This document shows positions 8,032 through 16,229 of a stretch of DNA of 64,000 nucleotides, piece after piece. The DNA comes from JAUPVL01 sp964512085 (lineage in GTDB: Bacteria > Patescibacteriota > Saccharimonadia > CAILAD01 > BJGX01). Numbering within the stretch: the stretch's first letter is position 1; each line of letters begins with the position of its first letter. The DNA lies in contig CAZEIU010000002.1 in assembly GCA_964512085.1 (NCBI GenBank), forward strand, positions 4,879 to 68,878. The letters run 5' to 3'. The position numbers and the translations under genes were made by a program. The notes under the pieces were generated by a model. That model did no database searches. It saw only the letters and a program-made list of their open reading frames with translations, and had not been told where the DNA came from.

Positions 8032-8433
8032 ATGCTTAAGAAAACCAAATCAAGTCGCCACCTGTTGATTATTATATCTGCAATAGCAACTTTAATTATC
8101 ATGATTTTGATATATATTTGGTATTACCTGAGTATACAAACTCACGCTCTAAATGGCACTATTACACAAATAAAGTATAATTGCGGGCCCAATAAAATAC
8201 TTACTGCCGATAATAAAGTGATAACCAGTACTGACAATACGCTTTGTGATGTAGGTGATTCTATCGTTGTGGGCGGCAAGAATATCTATACATCAAGTGG
8301 GAATGTTGCAGAGGATAAACGATTCTCGGTAGATATTAGCAGTTTTGAACCAGGAGATAGAGTTAAAGTTATATATGTAGATCATGGTAGTTTTAGTTTG
8401 AATTGTAGTAAATGCTCTATAACTAAAGAATAG
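8032..8433 (+). CDS. Single-pass exported protein with four cysteines, unknown
   Basis: 133 residues: basic N-terminus, one long hydrophobic helix (about 12-35), then a small predominantly beta extracytoplasmic domain with four Cys residues (about 51, 72, 123, 126), the last two as CSKC. Two disulfides or a metal site are possible. AAAGGA precedes the ATG at good spacing. It follows the nuclease gene by 14 bases, probably in the same transcript. No family recognised. Confidence 0.55.
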   Translation: MLKKTKSSRHLLIIISAIATLIIMILIYIWYYLSIQTHALNGTITQIKYNCGPNKILTADNKVITSTDNTLCDVGDSIVVGGKNIYTSSGNVAEDKRFSVDISSFEPGDRVKVIYVDHGSFSLNCSKCSITKE

Positions 8434-8465
8434 CAACATTTAATATATTGCTCAGATACAATTGA

Positions 8466-8494
8466 TTGCATTTATTTGTAGCAAATGCTATAAT
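8466..8494 (+). promoter_or_regulatory. Promoter of typA
   Basis: TTGCAT (8466-8471), a 17-base spacer and TATAAT (8489-8494). The predicted start near 8501 gives a leader of about 60 bases, so upstream in-frame starts for typA are unlikely. Confidence 0.65.
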
Positions 8495-8507
8495 ATTGGT
8501 TATATGT

Positions 8508-8549
8508 AGCGCGAAAGCATTTACATTTGCTAGAGCGCTTTTATTTTTT
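8508..8549 (+). promoter_or_regulatory. Terminator-like hairpin in the typA leader
   Basis: AGCGC (8508-8512) pairs with GCGCT (8535-8539), and inner AGCA (8516-8519) with TGCT (8528-8531). A T-rich run (8539-8549) follows directly, then the ATG at 8562 with no SD. The layout is that of an intrinsic terminator inside a 5' leader, which suggests conditional read-through into typA. No alternative structure was found by eye. Confidence 0.45.
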
Positions 8550-8561
8550 ACTAAAAAATTT

Positions 8562-10388
8562 ATGAACAATACCAATCAAGACCCAACTAAAATTCGTAAT
8601 ATCGCCATTATTGCTCACGTAGACCACGGCAAAACTACCTTGGTAGATGGGCTGCTTAAGCAATCGCAAACTTTTCGTGACAACCAAGCCGAAATGAACC
8701 AAGAGCTCATTATGGATAGCGGAGATCAAGAGCGCGAACGTGGCATTACTATTACAGCCAAAACAACTGCTGTTACTCACAATGATTATCGTATAAATAT
8801 TATCGATACGCCTGGGCATGCCGACTTCAGTGGTGAAGTAGAACGCACTCTCAATATGGCCGACGGCTGTCTATTAATAGTTGATGCTCAAGAAGGGCCT
8901 ATGCCTCAAACTAAATTTGTTTTGCAAAAAGCTTTGGTTGGCAACCTAAAACCAATTGTAGTAATAAACAAAATTGACAAGCCGGGCAGTAGAGTAGCCG
9001 AAGTAGAAGAAGAATTGGCAGATTTATTTTTGGAGCTTGCCGTACACGAAGACCAACTTCATTATGCAGTCTATTATGCCATTAGTCGCGAGGGCAAAGC
9101 ATGGTCACAGATGCCTAGTGATATGACCGCCGAAGCAAACCTCGATGTTTTATTTGATGCAATTATAGAAGGTATTCCGGCCCCAAGCGTGGAGTTGGAT
9201 GGTGATTTTCAGATGCTCGTGACAGCTCTAAGGTGGGATAGCTATAAAGGTAAATACGCAATTGGTAGAATCAATCGAGGTAAGGTTAAACCCAACGACA
9301 ACTTAGTACTTTGCCAAAAAGACGGCAAACAAACCAAGGTAAGTATAGACAACGTTTTTATTAGCCGCGGACTTTCTGTAGTAGAATCGCCAGTTGGTAT
9401 TGCTGGAGATATTGTGCAGCTTACCGGAATAGCCAACGCCCAAATTGGTGAGACTATTGCTGGAGGCGATAATCCAGAAGCTTTGCCGATAATTGAGGTT
9501 GAATCGCCAACCCTTAAGATCTATATTGGGCCAAACACTAGCCCAGTAAAAGGTACTGAAGGAGACTTTACTACTTCGCGCCAAATAGGCGATAGACTGC
9601 AAAAAGAACTCGAAACCAATGTAGGTTTGCAAGTAGAGCAAAACGATGTGGGCTTTTTGGTAAGTGGTAGAGGCGAACTACACCTAAGTGTATTAATAGA
9701 GTCATTGCGTAGGGAGGGGTTTGAGATAGAAGTTGGACGACCGCAAGTTGTTACCAAACAAGAAGACGGTAAAACAATGGAGCCAATAGAAGAGCTGAGC
9801 ATTGAGGTGCCTCCGGAACATGTCGGTGCTGTGCAGATGGAGCTCGGTACTCGCCGCGCCGAACTAAAAGAACAGTTCAGTACTAGTAAGGGTGTGTCTA
9901 AGTTGGTTTACGAACTACCTACTCGAGCTTTGCTTGGTTTACGTAGTGTGCTTATGACCAACACTAAAGGCGCTGCAGTAATTAATAGTCTTATGATTGG
10001 CTATCAAGAACAGGGTGGTGCGCTCAAGCAACTACGCAACGGTGCACTTATAGCTTTTGAGACTGGCACAACTACTGCATACTCACTACAAAAAGTTGAA
10101 GAACGCGGGGTTTGTTTTGTAGAGCCAGGTATAAAAGTATATGCCGGTCAAATAATTGGCCTAAACAACCGTAGCGAAGATATGGAGATTAATGTTTGCA
10201 AAGGCAAACAGCTTACCAACATGCGAACTAGCTCTAGCGATGGTATTGTACAACTAATGCCACCAGTCAAAATGAGCTTAGAAGAATGTATAGATTTCAT
10301 TGAAGACGATGAGCTATTAGAGGTTACGCCCAAATCACTGCGACTTCGCAAACGCGAACTCGACCCCAACAAGCGCAAGCGAAAATAA
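8562..10388 (+). CDS. typA: Translational GTPase TypA/BipA
   Basis: 608 residues, the usual family length. The GTPase domain shows G1 AHVDHGKTT (18-26), G3 DTPGHADF and G4 NKID; domains II and III and the TypA-specific C-terminus follow, with a basic Lys/Arg tail. BipA binds the 70S ribosome near the EF-G site and aids 50S assembly and stress growth. The start at MNNTNQ fits the family and the promoter; upstream in-frame ATG codons lie in or before the promoter. The leader carries a terminator-like hairpin, so expression may be attenuated. Confidence 0.95.
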   Translation: MNNTNQDPTKIRNIAIIAHVDHGKTTLVDGLLKQSQTFRDNQAEMNQELIMDSGDQERERGITITAKTTAVTHNDYRINIIDTPGHADFSGEVERTLNMADGCLLIVDAQEGPMPQTKFVLQKALVGNLKPIVVINKIDKPGSRVAEVEEELADLFLELAVHEDQLHYAVYYAISREGKAWSQMPSDMTAEANLDVLFDAIIEGIPAPSVELDGDFQMLVTALRWDSYKGKYAIGRINRGKVKPNDNLVLCQKDGKQTKVSIDNVFISRGLSVVESPVGIAGDIVQLTGIANAQIGETIAGGDNPEALPIIEVESPTLKIYIGPNTSPVKGTEGDFTTSRQIGDRLQKELETNVGLQVEQNDVGFLVSGRGELHLSVLIESLRREGFEIEVGRPQVVTKQEDGKTMEPIEELSIEVPPEHVGAVQMELGTRRAELKEQFSTSKGVSKLVYELPTRALLGLRSVLMTNTKGAAVINSLMIGYQEQGGALKQLRNGALIAFETGTTTAYSLQKVEERGVCFVEPGIKVYAGQIIGLNNRSEDMEINVCKGKQLTNMRTSSSDGIVQLMPPVKMSLEECIDFIEDDELLEVTPKSLRLRKRELDPNKRKRK

Positions 10389-10410
10389 TTTTTACATTAA
10401 ATACTTAAGC

Positions 10411-10439
10411 TTGCATCTTATATAAAACTAGTTTAAAGT
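10411..10439 (+). promoter_or_regulatory. Candidate promoter of the 131-residue protein gene
   Basis: TTGCAT (10411-10416), a 17-base spacer and TAAAGT (10434-10439). Confidence 0.4.
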
Positions 10440-10474
10440 ATCTTAGCCGCTACAAATCAACCGAAAGGCAGACT

Positions 10475-10870
10475 ATGACTTCTAGCGAAGCAACTCAAGT
10501 GTGGGATAATACTGGTAGTGATAGCCCAGACTTAAAACCGACCAATTGGAGCCTTGCAAAAACCCCTTGGCCAACTGGACCTTTTGAAAACGTTATATAT
10601 TTGTTTCCGCCAGATGATCCGCGAAGTGCACTTATAAAAAGAGCCGAACAAAGACTTTTGTTAGATAGCCAAGAGGCATGGGTATTGGTAAAAGAAAGTG
10701 AAATTAAAGCAATTTTACATCTACGCACTTGTAGAAGTACACACGTATTTGATCGTGATGGTGGTAAGATAGAACCATTTACGGCACACTGCATCTTACA
10801 AGCTGGCCATACCGGTAGTCATGGCAACGGATATTTTACATGGAAACCAGAATTAATTGTTGTCAAATAA
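10475..10870 (+). CDS. Unrecognised soluble protein
   Basis: 131 residues, no signal peptide or membrane segment. It has a Trp/Pro-containing N-terminus (TPWPTGPFENVIYLFPPDDP), a helical middle, and a His/Cys-rich C-terminal half (HLRTCRSTHVFD, HCILQAGHTGSHG) that could bind metal. AAAGG lies before the ATG. The gene is a single unit with its own promoter and a strong terminator. I recognise no family. Confidence 0.55.
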   Translation: MTSSEATQVWDNTGSDSPDLKPTNWSLAKTPWPTGPFENVIYLFPPDDPRSALIKRAEQRLLLDSQEAWVLVKESEIKAILHLRTCRSTHVFDRDGGKIEPFTAHCILQAGHTGSHGNGYFTWKPELIVVK

Positions 10871-10876
10871 ACGTAT

Positions 10877-10907
10877 AAGCTTACCAATAATAGGTAGGCT
10901 TTTTTTT
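10877..10907 (+). terminator. Intrinsic terminator
   Basis: AAGCTTACC (10877-10885) pairs with GGTAGGCTT (10893-10901), followed by eight T residues. It ends the 131-residue protein gene, facing the convergent helicase. Confidence 0.85.
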
Positions 10908-12072
10908 AATTACCAACAATATATAGCTCTTCTTCGGCTCGCGTAACGGCGGTATAGAGCCAACGGCGCCAGTCATCGTCGCTCATTTGCGAAAATCTTT
11001 CTTCAAATAATAATACTCGCTGGGCTTGTGAACCCTGAGCCTTATGTACAGTAAGGGCATAGCCAAAATCAAACAAACCAATCAAGTCTGTCTTTTTGCG
11101 CTTAGGTAGGCGCGACATTGTAGTAAGCGCGCCAAATTGTTCACGCGGGGCATAGCCCTCAAAACTTGTCCCGTCAAAGTCGGCTTGCAAATACCACCAT
11201 TGTTTTTTAGTGTCATCATCGGCTTCGCCAATAAACTTAATAACACCTACTTGTCCATTGCTAAGCCCACTCTCACGACTATTGCGTAAGCATACAATTA
11301 CATCACCGGCCATGGGGTCTGGCGACTCAAACTCTTTTAATTCTCTTATATAGCTATTGAGTTTTTGGCGAGTGTGGTTGTAGCCACAGAGCACCAAACT
11401 TTCGTCGTTGTGACGACGTAATATCTCCTCTACAATTTCGCCAGTTTCAATATTGGACTTTTGCATTTTTTTTACAATTGGCGAGTAGTCGCCCACTAAT
11501 ACCTCGCCGTTTATACGAGCATTGGTGGCAATTTTTATTATTGGGCTAGTTGCCGATTGACGAAATATTTGCTCCAACTTTATTTGGGGCTCTGCCATCA
11601 GATTAAAATCTGAGCCTATTGGTGGTAATTGCCCATGATCACCAACGGCCAAAATAGGTATATTATAGCTTAGTAGATCCTGCCAAATATCTTGGCCAAT
11701 CATACTGGCTTCATCGGCTATAATTAGATCGTACTTAAGTGATTCGCGTTTACGCCAACTCACCGGCTGGTCTTTTTTGGAGTTTGAGTAGTATATAAGC
11801 CCATGAATAGTTGATATAGTGTCGATGCTTTTTACGGCTTTTTGCGAGCGTAAATGCTTTTTTAAGACTTGGGTGGCTTTGCCAGTATAAGCCACAAACG
11901 CCAAGCGCATGCCGGGTCGATTATTAGCAAGCAACTCACGCAGTGCTGCAATAAGCGTTGTTTTGCCAGTGCCGGCATAACCGCCTAGCGTTAAATATGG
12001 CTGATCTTTAGATTTTAGCCATGCGCCTATTGTGCTGAGTGCCTCAGCTTGTTGGGTAGAGAGTTTTTGCAT
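10906..12072 (-). CDS. Compact RecD/Pif1-like superfamily 1B DNA helicase
   Basis: 388 residues. Motifs in order: GYAGTGKTTL (Walker A, about 32-41), a Q/AYTGKA segment, IIADEASMIG (Walker B), AVGDHGQLPP (motif III), QIFRQ (motif IV region), a UvrD-like second RecA fold with ALTVHKAQGSQ (motif V) and YTAVTRAEEELYIV (motif VI). This is an ATP-driven 5'-3' helicase core without the N-terminal extension of RecD2 or a nuclease domain; no RecB/RecC genes are nearby. TACAAT ends 9 bases before the ATG, so the mRNA is nearly leaderless. Confidence 0.9.
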   Translation of the reverse strand: MQKLSTQQAEALSTIGAWLKSKDQPYLTLGGYAGTGKTTLIAALRELLANNRPGMRLAFVAYTGKATQVLKKHLRSQKAVKSIDTISTIHGLIYYSNSKKDQPVSWRKRESLKYDLIIADEASMIGQDIWQDLLSYNIPILAVGDHGQLPPIGSDFNLMAEPQIKLEQIFRQSATSPIIKIATNARINGEVLVGDYSPIVKKMQKSNIETGEIVEEILRRHNDESLVLCGYNHTRQKLNSYIRELKEFESPDPMAGDVIVCLRNSRESGLSNGQVGVIKFIGEADDDTKKQWWYLQADFDGTSFEGYAPREQFGALTTMSRLPKRKKTDLIGLFDFGYALTVHKAQGSQAQRVLLFEERFSQMSDDDWRRWLYTAVTRAEEELYIVGN

Positions 12073-12142
12073 GTGTTATTTATTGTAACAAAATAGCTAC
12101 TACTTATTAGTACAATCTTTTACTACTAAAATTTTATTTATA

Positions 12143-12517
12143 CTAATCGTGGTGAGCGGCCATGGCATCGGCCTTGGTAGCATGTACAGTGCCGTCGGGG
12201 TGCTCTGGTGGTGAGTAAATGGTGTAGAGTTTGAGCTTGCCTTCACCTGTATTTACGATATTGTGTTCTACTCCAGCTGGTATAACTACACAACTTCCAT
12301 CGCTCATTTCAGATTCTTCGCCATTTAAAATAGCTTTGGCACTACCTTCGTCGATACGAATAAACTGATCGTGCTCTGGGTGAGTTTCGAGCCCAATTTC
12401 TTCGCCTACTTCTAGGCTCATTACTACTAACTGCATGTTTTTGCCAGTATATAATACCTTGCGAAAATTATTATTTTCTAATGTATCCTTTTCGATATTT
12501 GTTACAAATCCAACCAT
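12143..12517 (-). CDS. Single-domain cupin protein
   Basis: 124 residues. The cupin metal motif is visible as ETHPEHDQFIRIDEG (about 43-57, two His and an acidic residue) with the second motif PAGVEHNIVNTG (about 87-98). GGAGG lies at good distance from the ATG. Small cupins bind a divalent metal and act as enzymes, isomerases or sensors; the ligand cannot be told. It stands alone between the helicase and trxB genes. Confidence 0.85.
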   Translation of the reverse strand: MVGFVTNIEKDTLENNNFRKVLYTGKNMQLVVMSLEVGEEIGLETHPEHDQFIRIDEGSAKAILNGEESEMSDGSCVVIPAGVEHNIVNTGEGKLKLYTIYSPPEHPDGTVHATKADAMAAHHD

Positions 12518-12576
12518 AAATGCCTCCTTTATTTATGTCTTTATTATATCACACCCAACTAAGCTCAAAACTTTGA

Positions 12577-12582
12577 TATAAT
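12577..12582 (+). promoter_or_regulatory. -10 element predicting a leaderless trxB mRNA
   Basis: TATAAT ends 8 bases before the ATG at 12591. A TTG two codons upstream (12585) would lie before the predicted transcript start, so ATG 12591 is preferred. Confidence 0.55.
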
Positions 12583-12590
12583 ATTTGTCT

Positions 12591-13520
12591 ATGGCAAAAA
12601 ATAGCAAAATTTACGACGTTATAATTATTGGAGCGGGCCCAGCTGGTTACACGGCAGCTATCTATACTGCCAGAGCAAATCTCAAAACAATCATGCTAGC
12701 TGGTGATACTCCAGGTGGTCAGCTTTTACTTACCTCAGAGGTAGAAAATTTTCCGGGATTTAGAAAAGGCATATTGGGGCCAGAGCTCATGGAAGAAATG
12801 AAAGCCCAAGCTTTGCATTTTGGCACCGAGTTTAGAGCCGATTTTGTTACCAAGATAGACCTTGCCGGCAAAACCAAAAAAGTTTGGGTGGGCAACGACG
12901 AGTATGAATCTAAAACCGTAATCATTGCTACTGGTGCAAGCGCTAATTGGCTCGGGCTAAAAAACGAGCAGAGATTAATGGGCAAAGGCATCTCAGCTTG
13001 CGCCACTTGCGATGGATTCTTCTTTACCGGCAAAGAAGTGGTAGTAACCGGTGGTGGTGATAGCGCCATGGAAGAAGCCCTTACTCTTGCTAAGTTTGCC
13101 AATAAAGTTACAATTGTGCACCGTAGAGATGAGTTTAGAGCCAGCAAGATTATGCAAGATAGGGTTAAGCAAAACCCCAAAATCGACATTATATTTAATG
13201 CCGAAGTTATTGATGTTTTGGGTAAAGATTTTGTAGAGGGGGTTACACTTAAAGACACCCAGACTGGTGAGGCAAGAGAATTTACATGTGGCGGTTTATT
13301 TGTGGCTATTGGACACACTCCAGCTACTAAGCTTTTTGAAGGCGTATTAGAGCTCGATGATAAAAAGTATATTAAGACCAAACCCGATACTACTACTAAA
13401 TTAGCCGGCGTGTTTGCGGCCGGCGATGTAGCTGATAGCCGTTATCGCCAAGCTATCACTGCTGCAGGTGAGGGCTGTAAGGCTGCACTCGAGGCCGAAC
13501 ATTATATTGAGAGCATGTGA
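12591..13520 (+). CDS. trxB: Thioredoxin-disulfide reductase
   Basis: 309 residues, normal for low-molecular-weight TrxR. FAD site GAGPAGYTAAIY near the N-terminus, redox-active CATC (CATCDGFFF, about 132), NADPH-binding GGGDSAMEEA and the HRRDEFRA motif, and C-terminal GVFAAGDVAD. It transfers electrons from NADPH to thioredoxin. No thioredoxin gene is in the window. The gene ends in TGA, with a second in-frame TGA soon after, which supports UGA as a stop in this genome. Confidence 0.95.
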   Translation: MAKNSKIYDVIIIGAGPAGYTAAIYTARANLKTIMLAGDTPGGQLLLTSEVENFPGFRKGILGPELMEEMKAQALHFGTEFRADFVTKIDLAGKTKKVWVGNDEYESKTVIIATGASANWLGLKNEQRLMGKGISACATCDGFFFTGKEVVVTGGGDSAMEEALTLAKFANKVTIVHRRDEFRASKIMQDRVKQNPKIDIIFNAEVIDVLGKDFVEGVTLKDTQTGEAREFTCGGLFVAIGHTPATKLFEGVLELDDKKYIKTKPDTTTKLAGVFAAGDVADSRYRQAITAAGEGCKAALEAEHYIESM

Positions 13521-13549
13521 TTGATTTGAATATTAACATCTGCTAGAAT
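13521..13549 (+). promoter_or_regulatory. Promoter of the 120-residue protein gene
   Basis: TTGATT (13521-13526), a 17-base spacer and TAGAAT (13544-13549) with an upstream TGC (extended -10). Confidence 0.65.
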
Positions 13550-13588
13550 AGTTTCGTTCAGTTGCCTCTATGAGAAGGGGAGTCTTGA

Positions 13589-13951
13589 ATGCATCTTATT
13601 ACGAAGCTGAGACTTTATTGGGCAACAAGAAGAGCTCTTAAAACATATTATATTGATCCTGAAAATCCACCCTTACAGATATACAAGCTTGTAGTGCCAA
13701 CAACGCTCGCTGGAGATAAATGGTTTTGGCGAGTTAGTATCTGGAATACAAATGATACTTTTGAAGGACAAAGGGTGTTTAATAGACCTTGGTCGCTTAC
13801 TGAGCTTGGGTCTTCGTACGACGGATATGTAAGTAACTATTGTAAGACACAACAAGAAGCAGAAGAGCAGGCTAAATACGTATATAGTTACTTTCAAACA
13901 TGCTGGCCAAGTATAGTATTTATTGCTAATCACTTAGACTATGCAAGTTAA
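13589..13951 (+). CDS. Unrecognised soluble protein
   Basis: 120 residues, no signal peptide or membrane helix, rich in Tyr and Trp (DKWFWRVSIWN, FQTCWPSIVF). The pattern of alternating strands followed by a helix beginning KTQQEAEEQAKYV looks like a small alpha/beta domain. AAGGGGAG precedes the ATG. It is a single-gene unit with its own extended -10 promoter and a bidirectional terminator. No family recognised. Confidence 0.5.
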   Translation: MHLITKLRLYWATRRALKTYYIDPENPPLQIYKLVVPTTLAGDKWFWRVSIWNTNDTFEGQRVFNRPWSLTELGSSYDGYVSNYCKTQQEAEEQAKYVYSYFQTCWPSIVFIANHLDYAS

Positions 13952-13968
13952 ATAATGTACTAAAGTAA

Positions 13969-13992
13969 AAAACCACCTTACTAGGTGGTTTT
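13969..13992. terminator. Bidirectional intrinsic terminator
   Basis: AACCACC (13971-13977) pairs with GGTGGTT (13984-13990), flanked by A and T runs. It serves both the 120-residue protein gene (plus) and rplU (minus). Confidence 0.85.
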
Positions 13993-13998
13993 ATTAAT

Positions 13999-14307
13999 TT
14001 AGGCTTTTATATTTGTAATAGTTATTTGTGAGTACTTTTGGCGATGACCAGTCTTTACACTTTGGCGCTTTTTGGCCTTGTAGTGCAAAATAGTTACTTT
14101 ATCGCCCTTAACTGGCTCGGCGCTAATCTCGGCTGTAACAAGAGCGCCAGCTACTTCTGGTTTGCCAACTTTTACGTTGTCGCCATCGATTATAAGTAGA
14201 GGTTTAAACTCTACTTTGCTTTTTTGAGTAGGCAAAAGCTCAACCTCTAGAGTTTGGCCTTTTTCTACGATATATTGGTGTGATCCGGTTTCGATTACTG
14301 CTTGCAT
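13999..14307 (-). CDS. rplU: 50S ribosomal protein L21
   Basis: 102 residues matching the L21 family: start MQAVIETGSHQYIVEKGQ, middle GDNVKVGKP, and the RNA-binding KKRQSVKTGHRQKYSQ segment. L21 binds 23S rRNA with L20. rpmA, its frequent partner, is not next to it. There is no SD; a -10-like TATTAT lies about 30 bases upstream, giving a short leader. Confidence 0.95.
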   Translation of the reverse strand: MQAVIETGSHQYIVEKGQTLEVELLPTQKSKVEFKPLLIIDGDNVKVGKPEVAGALVTAEISAEPVKGDKVTILHYKAKKRQSVKTGHRQKYSQITITNIKA

Positions 14308-14490
14308 AATGTTTGTTATTTACAAAAGACTATAATAGCAAATTTTACTTGGTTTGTAAAGAAATACTACAGGTTTATTGAGTATAAATGAATATGTACG
14401 TATATTGTTCGTATTTATTGAATAGAAATTAGCGATATGATAAACTCTATTAATAATACATATGTTTAATTTGGAGGGTGAGTAGTAGCA

Positions 14491-15261
14491 TTGAGTCGTA
14501 TAATCGCTCTAGCTAACCAAAAAGGCGGTGTAGGTAAAACTACCTCGGCTATCAATATTGCAGCCTATTTGGCCAAAATGGGCCGGTCTGTTTTGCTTGT
14601 AGATCTCGACCCACAAGGTAATAGCTCGAGTGGTTTGGGCTACTCTAAATCTCAGGTCGAAACTAGCTTGTACGAGGTAATCTCGGGCTCGCAAGAAATT
14701 GGCTCGGCGATTATTCACACGCCATACAATAAGTTAGATCTTGTAGCTGCCAACAACAATTTGGCTGGTGCCGAGCTTAGTCTTACACGCGTGCCATCTA
14801 GAGAATTTGTGCTCAAAAAAATAATCGAGCCACTAAACTACGACTATATACTTATAGACTGCCCGCCATCACTTGGCCTGCTTACGCTCAATGGCTTAGT
14901 GGCTGCCAATTACTTACTTATACCAACCCAAGTTGAGTTCTATGCGCTAGAGGGCTTAAGCCAACTTTTAAATACCGTTAAGCGTGTGCGCTCTGCGCTT
15001 AACCCCAACCTCAAACTCTTGGGTGTTGTAGCTACTATGTATGATGGTCGCATGAGCCTAAGTAGTGCAGTTATGGCCGAACTCAACAAGCATTTTGACA
15101 AAATGTTATTTGACACTACTGTGCCACGCAATATACGATTGGCAGAGGCGCCCTCGCACGGCAAACCTATATATGCCTACGACAGATTTTGCAAGGGGGC
15201 ATTTGCTTACAAAAAACTTACCAAGGAGATAGTAAAACGTGTCGAACACACCAACCAATAA
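14491..15261 (+). CDS. parA: Chromosome-partitioning ATPase ParA (Soj)
   Basis: 256 residues. Deviant Walker A KGGVGKTT at about 11-18, Walker A' / switch DLDPQGN, Walker B DYILIDCPPSLG. ParA binds DNA when ATP-bound and is released by ParB. The start is TTG, with GGAGG 13 bases upstream, a somewhat long spacing. A GTG directly after that SD is out of frame. Overlaps parB by 23 bases. No parS-like sequence (TGTTTCACGTGAAACA) was spotted by eye. Confidence 0.93.
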   Translation: MSRIIALANQKGGVGKTTSAINIAAYLAKMGRSVLLVDLDPQGNSSSGLGYSKSQVETSLYEVISGSQEIGSAIIHTPYNKLDLVAANNNLAGAELSLTRVPSREFVLKKIIEPLNYDYILIDCPPSLGLLTLNGLVAANYLLIPTQVEFYALEGLSQLLNTVKRVRSALNPNLKLLGVVATMYDGRMSLSSAVMAELNKHFDKMLFDTTVPRNIRLAEAPSHGKPIYAYDRFCKGAFAYKKLTKEIVKRVEHTNQ

Positions 15262-16156
15262 TCGATTGGGTAAAGGTCTAGATGAACTTATACCTACAGA
15301 TATTTCTCAGCTCGATGAGCTAGTGGCCGATAGCTTACCTCAAGAAGTTAGAGCTAGCGAAAAGAATACTTCTGAGATTTCTGTCGATGCTATAGATACC
15401 AACCCCTATCAACCACGTTCGGAGTTTGAAGAAACCGAGCTCCAACAGCTCTCAGAAAGCATTAAACAGCACGGCGTGTTACAACCTCTTATACTTACCA
15501 AAGAAAGTGATATGAGCTATAAGCTTGTAGCAGGCGAGCGACGCTTGCGTGCCGCCAAGCTGGCTGGGCTCAAAACTGTACCGGCAATAGTGCGTAGTTT
15601 TTCTGAGCAACAAAAGCTAGAGGTAGCTCTAATAGAAAACGTGCAACGCGAAAATTTAAGACCTCTTGAGCAAGCTGCAGCCTATGCAAGGCTAGAAGAT
15701 CAGTTCAATATGAGCCAAGCCGAAATAAGCAAAGCTGTGGGCAAGGCTCAATCGACTGTAGCAAATATTATGCGTCTGCTTAAGCTCACCCAAAAAGGCA
15801 AAACTGCTCTCAATGACGGCGTTATTACCGAGGGTCACGCTAGGTGTTTACTTGCTCTTGTAGACCCGGTGCGACAGGATCAGTTTTTGAACTATATTAT
15901 TAAGCACAATCTTACAGTTCGCCATGCCGAGAATTTGGTGCGAGAGTTTAAAGGCGGAGTAGAGATCAAAAAACGCAAAGTTGCCGCTGCCGAGGCGCCA
16001 CAACGCAAAATTATTACCGACCTTGGTAAGTTTTTGGGTACCAAGGTAAGTTTGCAAAAGTCGGCCAAAGGCGGAAAAGTGCAAATAGAATATTACTCCG
16101 ACGAAGAGCTTGCTAGAATTTATAAAAGTATTACTGGCCAAGACCCGCAAGTGTAA
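15239..16156 (+). CDS. parB: ParB/Spo0J chromosome-partitioning CTPase
   Basis: 305 residues, GTG start with AAGGAG upstream, inside the end of parA (translational coupling likely). The N-terminal domain shows NPYQPR and GERRLRAAKLAG, the CTP-binding and clamp motifs, then ENVQRENLRPLEQA and the helix-turn-helix (MSQAEISKAVGKAQSTVANI) for parS recognition, and a C-terminal dimerisation region. It loads on parS and stimulates ParA. Confidence 0.94.
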   Translation: MSNTPTNNRLGKGLDELIPTDISQLDELVADSLPQEVRASEKNTSEISVDAIDTNPYQPRSEFEETELQQLSESIKQHGVLQPLILTKESDMSYKLVAGERRLRAAKLAGLKTVPAIVRSFSEQQKLEVALIENVQRENLRPLEQAAAYARLEDQFNMSQAEISKAVGKAQSTVANIMRLLKLTQKGKTALNDGVITEGHARCLLALVDPVRQDQFLNYIIKHNLTVRHAENLVREFKGGVEIKKRKVAAAEAPQRKIITDLGKFLGTKVSLQKSAKGGKVQIEYYSDEELARIYKSITGQDPQV

Positions 16157-16229
16157 TTTATTTTTATCTCAGTAAGTTTTGTAAAATTTTTATCTTTCTT
16201 ATGATACAATATATGCATAACTATTTTGC

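Noticed and set aside
12585..12590. TTG start two codons upstream of trxB
   Set aside because: It lies only 3 bases after the -10 hexamer, before the expected transcript start.
12719..13381. 220-codon open frame antisense to trxB
   Set aside because: The plus strand encodes a fully conserved thioredoxin reductase; the antisense frame has no family motifs, no SD and no promoter.
14308..14490. Search for parS or an origin near parAB
   Set aside because: No 16-base parS-like palindrome or DnaA-box cluster was found by eye; an AT-rich stretch alone is not evidence.
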